A stretch of 5,373 nt of DNA from Candidatus Solibacter sp. (GTDB lineage Bacteria > Acidobacteriota > Terriglobia > Bryobacterales > Bryobacteraceae): NCBI GenBank assembly GCA_017883345.1, contig JADGNT010000410.1, forward strand, positions 1 through 5,373, written 5' to 3'. Positions 1-4,884 of this stretch are shown here, piece by piece (position 1 is the first letter of the stretch; every line of letters starts with the position of its first letter). The translations under genes were made by a program, and so were the position numbers. The notes below the pieces were generated by a model. That model saw only the letters and a program-made list of their open reading frames with translations. It was not told the origin of the DNA and made no database searches.

Positions 1-1
1 C

Positions 2-136
2 GGCAAAAGGCTGGAGAACCGGGAGATTGTGACCACTTCGGTGCGTATGCCCAAGGCGGCCGCGAAACTGATTGCCCTACTCAACAAGTACTCGGCGCGA
101 GAGCGCACGAGTAAGTCAACTGGCTCCAGCCAATAA
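2..136 (+). CDS. C-terminal end of an unidentified protein (5' end outside window)
   Basis: This frame is open from the first bases of the window to a TAA at 134-136 and encodes 44 residues, starting GKRLENREIVTTSVRMPKAA and ending in a basic, serine-rich tail. G or C dominates the third codon positions (most codons end in G or C up to the last few), as expected for a real gene in GC-rich DNA. The two other plus-strand frames read poorly here. The visible part looks like a short amphipathic helix (AAAKLIALLNKY) followed by a disordered hydrophilic tail. I do not recognise the family and assign no function. The stop lies 31 bp before the start of the OmpA-family gene, so the two could share a transcript, but no promoter or terminator in the gap settles this. 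Confidence 0.6.
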   Translation, partial: GKRLENREIVTTSVRMPKAAAKLIALLNKYSARERTSKSTGSSQ

Positions 137-167
137 TCTGGCGAGAAAGACCACAAAGGTGACCCAA

Positions 168-2063
168 ATGAAACTTATCGGCGCATGCCTCATGGTATGT
201 GGAGTTCTATCGGCCCAGGGGCCGCAGAATCAGAACGAGAATGCGGCCAGGATGGCCGCTGGATCCCCACCCATTTATCGCGTCTCCGTGATCTCTCGGA
301 CCGCCAAGGCAGTTAGTTACCAGCACCGTAGCGGTGCGACGAAGATCGATTTCCGGGGAACCGAGCTCCTCCCGGCGGCTCGAGGCGAGGCCAAAGTCGA
401 GAGCAAGCAGGGGCGCATTGAGATCGAAGTGGAATTCGATAATCTGGAGCCGGCAACAAAAAACGGCGTCGAATACCTGACTTACGTGTTGTGGGCGATC
501 ACCCCCGAAGGCCGCACGGCCAACCTGGGTGAGGTCCTCCTCAACGGCACCAAGAGCAAGCTGGACGTAAGCACGGAGCTACAGGTGTTCGGGTTGGTGG
601 TCACCGCCGAACCTTATTTCGCGGTCACCCAGCCCAGCGACCTGATTGTGATGGAAAACGTGGTGCGCGCGGACACGAAGGGGAAGACCGAGGAGATCGA
701 AGCCAAATACGAACTGTTGCAGCGCGGCCAGTATCAGCGTCTGGCGAACCCGCTGGCGCTGAAGGCCGATCGGAAACTGCCGCTGGAACTCTACGAAGCG
801 CGTAACGCCGTTCAGATCGCGCGCGCCGTGGGCGCGGACCGTTTTTCGGCCGACACCTTCCGCAAGGCCGAGAAGAGCCTGGCCGAAGCCGAAGCCTACC
901 AGGCGCGCAACGCAGGCAGAAAGTCTGTAGCCATGACTGCCCGGGAAGCCGTGCAGACGGCGGAAGACTCGCGGGCAATCGCGGTCAAACGTCAGGAGGA
1001 AGATTTCCTGGCCGCGGAGCGGCAGCGGTCGGTGGACCGCGAAGCACGCGCGGAGAGCGGACGGGCAGCCGCGCAGTCGGAGACGGATCGCGTCACCCGC
1101 GACGCCGAAGCCGCGCGGATCAAGGCGCAGGCGGATGGTGAGCGCTTCGCGCGGGACGCCGAAGCCGCGCGGATCAAGGCGCAGGCGGATGCCGAGCGCT
1201 TCGCGCGGGAGAAGGATGCGCAGACGGCGGCCGCCGCGGCGGATGCCGATCGTTTGAAACGGGAAAACGACGCTCGCATGACCGCTGTCGCTGCCGACGC
1301 GGATCGCCTGAAGCTCGAAAACGAAACGCGCGCCACGGCTGCCAAAACCGAAGCGGACCGTCTGAGACTCGAAAGCGACTCGCGGATGGCTGCCGCGGGA
1401 GCCGAGGCGGATCGCCTGAAGCTCGAAAACGAAACGCGCGCCACGACTGCCAAAACCGAGGCGGACCGTCTGAGACTGGAAAGCGACTCGCGGATGGCTG
1501 CCGCGGGAGCCGAGGCGGATCGTCTGAGGCGCGAGAACGATGCGCAAAGAGCGGCTAGCCTGGCCGAACTCGACAGCGCGGCCAAGCAGAAGGCGCAGTT
1601 GGAGGCGGAAAAGGTGGAATTGCGAGTGCAACTGCTGAAGCAATTCAACGTCATCCTTCAGACCCGGGATACCGCGCGTGGTTTGATCGTGAACATGTCC
1701 GATGTCCTCTTCGACACCGCCAAGTCTTCGCTGCGGCCGATGGCGCGAGAGAAACTGGCCAAGGTGGCTGGCATCGTCTCGGGACATCCCGGTCTGAGGC
1801 TGGATGTAGAAGGTCACACCGACAGCGTCGGCGGGGATGACTATAATCAGCGGCTTTCCGAACAGCGCGGCGCGGCCGTGCGCGATTACCTGATGCAGCA
1901 GGGAATGCCGGTGAGTTCGGTCACGGCGAAGGGTTTCGGCAAGACTCAGCCGGTAGCCTCCAATGACACCGCGCAGGGCCGGCAGCAGAATCGCCGGGTG
2001 GAGATCGTAATCTCCGGCGAGGTGATTGGCACGGAGATCGGAAAGGTAATCACGGTCAGGTGA
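168..2063 (+). CDS. OmpA-family envelope protein with 18-residue helical repeats
   Basis: This 631-residue exported protein probably links the outer envelope to peptidoglycan. I chose the ATG at 168 because a signal peptide follows directly (MKLIGACLMVCGVLSA, likely cleaved before QGPQ) and AAAGGTGA at 155-162 is a well-spaced ribosome binding site. An upstream in-frame ATG at 72 would bury the signal and overlap the preceding gene. Domains in order: a beta-rich N-terminal region, about residues 35-200, containing the stretch YLTYVLWAITPEGR; a helical DUF4398-like segment, about 206-285 (LYEARNAVQIARAVGADRF); a long alanine, arginine and glutamate-rich helix including nine 18-residue repeats at 305-466; and an OmpA C-terminal domain, about 506-615. 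The OmpA domain shows VLFDTAKSSLRP, then EGHTDSVG with Asp552, SEQR with Arg567, and NRRVEI at 608-613. In this family the Asp and Arg contact diaminopimelate of peptidoglycan. The OmpA assignment is secure; the repeat function (a spacer across the periplasm) is inference. Confidence 0.92.
   Translation: MKLIGACLMVCGVLSAQGPQNQNENAARMAAGSPPIYRVSVISRTAKAVSYQHRSGATKIDFRGTELLPAARGEAKVESKQGRIEIEVEFDNLEPATKNGVEYLTYVLWAITPEGRTANLGEVLLNGTKSKLDVSTELQVFGLVVTAEPYFAVTQPSDLIVMENVVRADTKGKTEEIEAKYELLQRGQYQRLANPLALKADRKLPLELYEARNAVQIARAVGADRFSADTFRKAEKSLAEAEAYQARNAGRKSVAMTAREAVQTAEDSRAIAVKRQEEDFLAAERQRSVDREARAESGRAAAQSETDRVTRDAEAARIKAQADGERFARDAEAARIKAQADAERFAREKDAQTAAAAADADRLKRENDARMTAVAADADRLKLENETRATAAKTEADRLRLESDSRMAAAGAEADRLKLENETRATTAKTEADRLRLESDSRMAAAGAEADRLRRENDAQRAASLAELDSAAKQKAQLEAEKVELRVQLLKQFNVILQTRDTARGLIVNMSDVLFDTAKSSLRPMAREKLAKVAGIVSGHPGLRLDVEGHTDSVGGDDYNQRLSEQRGAAVRDYLMQQGMPVSSVTAKGFGKTQPVASNDTAQGRQQNRRVEIVISGEVIGTEIGKVITVR
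1080..1565 (+). repeat. Nine in-frame 54-bp repeats (18 residues each) within the OmpA-family gene
   Basis: Residues 305-466 of the OmpA-family protein divide exactly into nine 18-residue units of the pattern [ED]-x-[DE]-R-[LFV]-x-R/L-[ED]-x-[DE]-x-R followed by alanine-rich positions. Units 5+6 (1296-1403) and 7+8 (1404-1511) form a 108-bp direct repeat that differs at only four positions. Units 1 and 2 share 37 identical bases (1101-1137 and 1155-1191). The near-identity at DNA level points to recent duplication. A period of 18 residues equals five turns of an alpha helix, so each unit presents the same face; this fits a long straight helix or hendecad-type coiled coil. Confidence 0.92.
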
Positions 2064-2115
2064 CTTGGTCTCAAGCTCTGCACAGAGACTGAGCATGACA
2101 GCGTCGCGGGCCTTT

Positions 2116-2143
2116 GGTGCAGGACCGGCAGCGGTCCCGCACT
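2116..2143 (+). terminator. Strong stem-loop between the OmpA-family gene and the next gene; possible terminator or processing site
   Basis: GGACCG (2122-2127) and CGGTCC (2132-2137) form a perfect 6-bp stem around the loop GCAG. After one A/C mismatch the stem extends by GGTGC pairing with GCACT (2116-2120 with 2139-2143, one G-U pair). No run of T follows, so this is not a classical intrinsic terminator. It sits 52 bp after the upstream stop and 31 bp before the next start, so it could be a U-less terminator, an mRNA stabiliser or a processing site. The structure is read directly from sequence; its role is a guess. Confidence 0.35.
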
Positions 2144-2174
2144 CGGGGCCGCGGACGGCTGAGACGGAGATATC

Positions 2175-2795
2175 GTGAAGAACCTACAAATACTAGCTCG
2201 GATATGCCGCGAAGTCAGGGTCGTTGTTGTCCTCGCTGTATCGGTTGCGATTCCCGTTACAGCGTTCGGTCAGACTCCCGATCCGCTCGATGTGAAAGGC
2301 AAATTGCACTATCATGTCAAACGCACGATAGGGCCTGGGGCACTTTTGGGTGATGCCGCATACGCCGGCATCCTGCAGGCGGATGCCGCCCCCACAGAGT
2401 GGCGAGGGGGTGCCGCGGCCTATGGCAAGCGTTTGGGTTCCATGGTGGCCTGGTCCGGAATCCACAGCGCTCTGGCGTTCGGTCTGGACTCGTCGCTGCA
2501 TCAGGACCCGCGATATTTTCGATCGGTCGGCACCGGGTTCTGGCGCCGGTCGGCACATGCGGTCCGTGGAACAGTGCTCACGCGCACCGATAGCGGTGGC
2601 GAGACGCTGTCCACCTGGCGTTTTGGCAGCGCCTACGGCTCAGCCGTTCTCTCGAACCTGTGGTATCCGGACCGGCTCAATACGGTGCGCCTGGGGTTTC
2701 TCCAGGGTTCCGTGACAATCGGGTTGGATCTGCTCGGGAATCTGGGATCGGAGTTCTGGCCGGATATCAAGAGAAAGGTGCTGCGTAGAAAATGA
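2175..2795 (+). CDS. Secreted protein of unknown function, paired with the phospholipase-like gene
   Basis: The product is 206 residues, started by GTG at 2175 with GGAG at 2166-2169 five bases upstream. Residues 1-32 form a signal peptide: basic residues, then the hydrophobic run VRVVVVLAVSVAIPVTAFG, with likely cleavage before Gln33. The mature part is rich in Gly, Trp, Tyr and Arg. Notable stretches are YHVKRTIGPGALLGDAAYAG (46-65), the alanine/glycine-rich segment 79-104, LHQDPRYFR (108-116), RTDSGGETLSTWRFGSAYGS (137-156), NLWYPDRLNT (161-170) and LGNLGSEFWPDIKRK (187-201). I recall similar proteins annotated only as hypothetical in Acidobacteriota, but I know no function. The glycine-rich, weakly hydrophobic segments could associate with a membrane; no clear transmembrane helix or catalytic motif is visible. 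Its last codons overlap the next gene in an ATGA, implying coupled translation and perhaps a shared task. Confidence 0.85.
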   Translation: MKNLQILARICREVRVVVVLAVSVAIPVTAFGQTPDPLDVKGKLHYHVKRTIGPGALLGDAAYAGILQADAAPTEWRGGAAAYGKRLGSMVAWSGIHSALAFGLDSSLHQDPRYFRSVGTGFWRRSAHAVRGTVLTRTDSGGETLSTWRFGSAYGSAVLSNLWYPDRLNTVRLGFLQGSVTIGLDLLGNLGSEFWPDIKRKVLRRK

Positions 2796-4108
2796 CGACT
2801 CAACACAAAGCCCGTCTACCATGGGCCGCATTTGGCCTGCTGGTTCTATTCTCGTGTCCCAACGCCTATTCCTACTCGGTGCTGACGCACGAGGCCATAA
2901 TCGATTCCACCTGGGACAGCGCGATTAAGCCAGTTCTCCTGAAACGCTTCCCGGCTGCCACGGCGGACGATTTGATGGCGGCGCACGCCTACGCCTACGG
3001 AGGGTGCATCATCCAGGACCTGGGATACTATCCGTTCGGCAGTAAGTTTTTCAGCGATTTGACGCATTACGTCCGCAGCGGCGACTTCATCCTCAACTTG
3101 ATTCGCGAGTCTCAGGATCTCGACGAGTATGCATTCGCGCTGGGCGCGCTATCGCATTTCGCGGCCGACAACAATGGCCACCGCATCGCCACGAACCCGT
3201 CGGTACCGCTGCTCTACCCGAAGCTTCGCCTGCTATTCGGAAATTCGATAACCTACGCGGACGATCCCTTCTCGCACTCCAAGACAGAGTTTGGATTCGA
3301 TGTGTTTCAGTCCGCCAAGAGCCGCTACGCTTCGGCGGCTTACAAAGAGTTCATCGGTTTTCAAGTTGCAAAACCCGTGCTAGAGCGGGCCTTTCAGGAC
3401 ACCTATGGAATGAAGATCGGGGACGTATTCCTGAGCCTCGATATGGCCATCGGATCGTACCGGCGGGCAGTCGGGACCATCCTCCCGGCCTTAACCAAGG
3501 TCGCGTGGCAACTCAAGGGTCCGGAGATCAGGAAGGAAGTTCCCGGCATTACCCGCAAGAAATTCCTCTACAACCTGTCTCGCTCCAGCTACGAAAAGAA
3601 CTGGGGCGCCACCTATCAACGGCCGGGTATCCGGTCGAGAATCCTGGCGGCCTTCTTCCGCATCGTGCCCCGGATAGGCCCATTCAAGGCGCTGGCGTTT
3701 AAGAAGCTGACCCCGGAGACCGAAAAGTTGTACATGGTCGGCTTCAACGCGTCGATCGACCGGTATCGCGAGTTGCTTACCGGTGTGGGTCGCGGGCAGG
3801 TTGACCTGCCCAATTACAATATTGACGTGGGAGAACGCTCAAAAGCAGGCGAATACAAACTGACTGACGCTGCCTACGCGAAACTGCTGCACAAGCTGGA
3901 CGGTCACTACCTAGATCTGCCGCAAGACCTCCGGAGCGATATTCTCGGTTTCTACCAGGACCTCAGCCTTCCTATCGCGACCAAGGCCAACGCAAGCGAC
4001 TGGACAAGGCTGCAGGAGGAACTCAGTTACTTGGAGGCCGTAAACCGGGACCTTGCACCGGGGAGTTCCAAAGCGCCTGCCGTGGTTAGCGCACCGGTTC
4101 TCAAATGA
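2792..4108 (+). CDS. Secreted zinc-dependent phospholipase C / S1-P1 nuclease-like protein
   Basis: The product is 438 residues; the ATG at 2792 overlaps the previous stop (ATGA), with AAAGGTG at 2774-2780 as a distant Shine-Dalgarno. A signal peptide covers about residues 1-27 (hydrophobic core AAFGLLVLF, likely cleavage AYS before Tyr28). The next 140 residues carry the spaced ligands of the three-zinc fold of bacterial phospholipase C and S1/P1 nucleases: His33, Asp76, His92, the LSHFAADNNGH cluster with His122, Asp126 and His130, then His162 and Glu166 in HxxxE spacing. With cleavage at 27/28, His33 becomes mature residue 6, the position of the first histidine in P1-type nucleases, where the free N-terminus also binds zinc. 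Tyr replaces the usual N-terminal Trp. Residues from about 175 on are not recognised and make the protein longer than typical phospholipase C enzymes; residues 290-310 (AAFFRIVPRIGPFKALAF) could touch membrane. The metal-binding fold is well supported; the substrate, phospholipid or nucleic acid, cannot be told from sequence. Confidence 0.75.
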   Translation: MTTQHKARLPWAAFGLLVLFSCPNAYSYSVLTHEAIIDSTWDSAIKPVLLKRFPAATADDLMAAHAYAYGGCIIQDLGYYPFGSKFFSDLTHYVRSGDFILNLIRESQDLDEYAFALGALSHFAADNNGHRIATNPSVPLLYPKLRLLFGNSITYADDPFSHSKTEFGFDVFQSAKSRYASAAYKEFIGFQVAKPVLERAFQDTYGMKIGDVFLSLDMAIGSYRRAVGTILPALTKVAWQLKGPEIRKEVPGITRKKFLYNLSRSSYEKNWGATYQRPGIRSRILAAFFRIVPRIGPFKALAFKKLTPETEKLYMVGFNASIDRYRELLTGVGRGQVDLPNYNIDVGERSKAGEYKLTDAAYAKLLHKLDGHYLDLPQDLRSDILGFYQDLSLPIATKANASDWTRLQEELSYLEAVNRDLAPGSSKAPAVVSAPVLK

Positions 4109-4116
4109 GCGATAAA

Positions 4117-4132
4117 GCGAGGCTGTCCTCGC
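4117..4132 (+). terminator. Perfect 6-bp stem-loop after the phospholipase-like gene; possible weak terminator or processing site
   Basis: GCGAGG (4117-4122) and CCTCGC (4127-4132) are perfect complements around the loop CTGT, starting nine bases after the stop of the phospholipase-like gene and ending 26 bases before the next start. The following bases are GGAAACAAAG, with no T run, so classical intrinsic termination is unlikely. It could reduce read-through, protect the upstream mRNA end or define the leader of the 57-residue gene. Only the structure itself is certain. Confidence 0.35.
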
Positions 4133-4158
4133 GGAAACAAAGAGAGAGGAGATCATAA

Positions 4159-4332
4159 ATGTCATTCGGACTTTACGTAATTGGGTATTTGGTCGTAATC
4201 GGCGGGCTGATATACGGCGCCACGCTGATGCATGTGCCGGCTCATTGGATCGTGGCCGGGGCCATCGTGCTGGCGGGTCTCGGAATTGTGACGGGCGTCA
4301 TGAACACACGCCAAAAGGACACGCCGAATTAG
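4159..4332 (+). CDS. Small two-helix membrane protein (57 residues)
   Basis: The ATG at 4159 is preceded by AGGAG (4147-4151), seven bases away, the best ribosome binding site in the window. The 57-residue product starts MSFGLYVIGYLVVIGG. Residues 5-24 and 30-47 form two hydrophobic, glycine-rich helices joined by the short turn HVPAH (25-29); a hydrophilic tail, NTRQKDTPN, ends the chain. This is a helical hairpin in the inner membrane, with the basic tail probably cytoplasmic by the positive-inside rule. I recall similar short proteins in Acidobacteriota without a known function. It lies 50 bp after the phospholipase-like gene and its end faces the convergent OsmC gene 54 bp away. The strong Shine-Dalgarno, consistent membrane topology and clean fit between neighbours make it a real gene; its role is unknown. 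Confidence 0.8.
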   Translation: MSFGLYVIGYLVVIGGLIYGATLMHVPAHWIVAGAIVLAGLGIVTGVMNTRQKDTPN

Positions 4333-4386
4333 CCAAAAAGCCTCTATTCTGGATCTCTTCCCGCGCAAGCTTACCGGGCACTGCCG

Positions 4387-4797
4387 CTAAAGGGCATACG
4401 CCTCAATCGGGGTGCTCACTACAGTTTCGATCGCGGGCGCGTGGATCAGGGTGTTGTGGATCAGACACGCCTTTACCGCCCGCAGGACGCCGGCCTGATG
4501 TTGCGGATCCAACCCGGGAACGATGACCTCGATCCGGAACTGTCCGAGCCGCGCCGGCTGCGTTGCCTTTTCCGCGCTGACCTTCACTTCCAGGTCTCCG
4601 TGTGCCAAAGACCTTGCCTTCAGATATTGAGCGGCGTAGAACCCGGCGCAGGTCCCCAAGGAAACCAGTAGATATTCGGGTGGCGTCATGCCGGAATCCG
4701 ATCCGCCATTGCCGGACGGCTGGTCGCAGATCACGCGGTGACCCCGCGCGCTGGCTTCGAACTTCACGTCTCCGCGGTGCTGAATCGTTACTTCCAT
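4387..4797 (-). CDS. OsmC/Ohr-family thiol peroxidase-like protein
   Basis: The 136-residue product has the normal length of an OsmC-family protein. I start it at the ATG at 4797-4795 (MEVTIQHRGDVKFEAS), preceded on its strand by GGTGGAAG about five bases upstream. A longer in-frame start at 4935 would add 46 residues unlike the family and run across the divergent regulatory region into the tolC gene. The family pattern is clear: an N-terminal beta region with GNGGSDSGMTPPEYLL (30-44, including Glu41), the first cysteine Cys50 in SLGTCAGFYAAQYLKA, and the second, Cys111, in VKACLIHNTL. In characterised OsmC and Ohr proteins these two cysteines reduce organic or lipid hydroperoxides in the cytoplasm using a thiol partner. 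Both being present argues for an active enzyme; the subgroup (OsmC, Ohr or the YhfA-like branch) is not settled. It is divergent from the efflux gene and convergent with the 57-residue gene. Confidence 0.9.
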   Translation of the reverse strand: MEVTIQHRGDVKFEASARGHRVICDQPSGNGGSDSGMTPPEYLLVSLGTCAGFYAAQYLKARSLAHGDLEVKVSAEKATQPARLGQFRIEVIVPGLDPQHQAGVLRAVKACLIHNTLIHAPAIETVVSTPIEAYAL

Positions 4798-4812
4798 AAG
4801 AGCTTCCACCCT

Positions 4813-4873
4813 GAAAGATGCAGTCGGCCTCCAAAGGTGACATGTCACCTTCCGATGAAAATCCGCATCTTTC
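4813..4873. repeat. 9-bp inverted repeat enclosing the palindrome
   Basis: GAAAGATGC at 4813-4821 is the exact reverse complement of GCATCTTTC at 4865-4873. The midpoint of this pair (4843) is within half a base of the centre of the inner 18-bp palindrome (4842.5), giving a nearly concentric double dyad. A shorter TCGG/CCGA pair (4824-4827 with 4852-4855) lies between them. In DNA the outer arms could be extra half-sites for a regulator; in RNA they could close a long hairpin in the tolC leader. Confidence 0.7.
4834..4851. promoter_or_regulatory. Perfect 18-bp palindrome, likely operator between the divergent osmC-like and tolC-like genes
   Basis: AAGGTGACATGTCACCTT is identical on both strands and lies 36 bp from the osmC-like start and 29 bp from the tolC-like start. 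By chance a dyad with nine-base arms and no spacer would be rare in an 83-bp region (roughly 3 in 10,000 assuming equal base frequencies). Length, symmetry and location fit the operator of a dimeric repressor such as a TetR- or MarR-family protein, which often control efflux genes. No such regulator gene is inside the window. Each half contains GTGACA, a 5-of-6 match to a -35 box, so the operator might overlap -35 elements of both promoters; I found no convincing -10 box at the right spacing on either strand. Confidence 0.65.
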
Positions 4874-4884
4874 CCGATAGATGC
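4865..4884 (+). promoter_or_regulatory. Possible hairpin covering the tolC-like start codon
   Basis: GCATCT (4865-4870) and AGATGC (4879-4884) are perfect complements separated by eight bases, and the second arm contains the ATG at 4881-4883. The first arm is the same sequence that pairs with GAAAGATGC at 4813-4821, so the two pairings exclude each other. No good Shine-Dalgarno precedes this start. The pairing is seen in sequence; translational control is inference. Confidence 0.35.

Noticed and set aside
72..167. Extension of the OmpA-family gene to an upstream ATG at 72
   Set aside because: It would add 32 residues before an evident signal peptide, overlap the end of the preceding gene, and ignore the good ribosome binding site at 155-162.
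168..230. Lipoprotein signal (LIGAC near the start of the OmpA-family protein)
   Set aside because: The cysteine would be residue 7, far too close to the N-terminus for a lipobox with a proper hydrophobic core; an ordinary signal peptide cut after LSA fits better.
1080..1565. CRISPR-like or non-coding tandem array
   Set aside because: The repeats are contiguous without spacers, keep the reading frame exactly and encode a regular helical pattern, so they are protein repeats.
992..1654. Second minus-strand open frame of 220 codons over the 54-bp repeats
   Set aside because: The serine, alanine and arginine-rich product simply mirrors the repeated DNA of the OmpA-family gene and has no independent support.
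2067..2090. GGTCTC/GAGACT inverted repeat just after the OmpA-family stop as a terminator
   Set aside because: The stem is only 5-6 bp with a 12-base loop and no T run, weaker than the stem-loop at 2116-2143.
579..2096. Open frame of 505 codons on the minus strand opposite the OmpA-family gene
   Set aside because: It is antisense to a gene with clear domains; its open length follows from the GC-rich codons and repeats on the other strand. The product is a repetitive Arg/Gly/Leu-rich sequence without family features.
4333..4386. Bidirectional terminator in the convergent gap
   Set aside because: Only a 4-bp CCCG/CGGG pairing and an isolated A5 (T5 on the minus strand) are present; they do not combine into a stem followed by a T run.
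4798..4880. Definite sigma-70 promoters for the divergent genes
   Set aside because: GTGACA occurs in the palindrome on both strands, but no acceptable -10 box lies 16-18 bases away on either strand; the nearest candidate, GAAAAT at 4857-4862, has a 14-base spacer.
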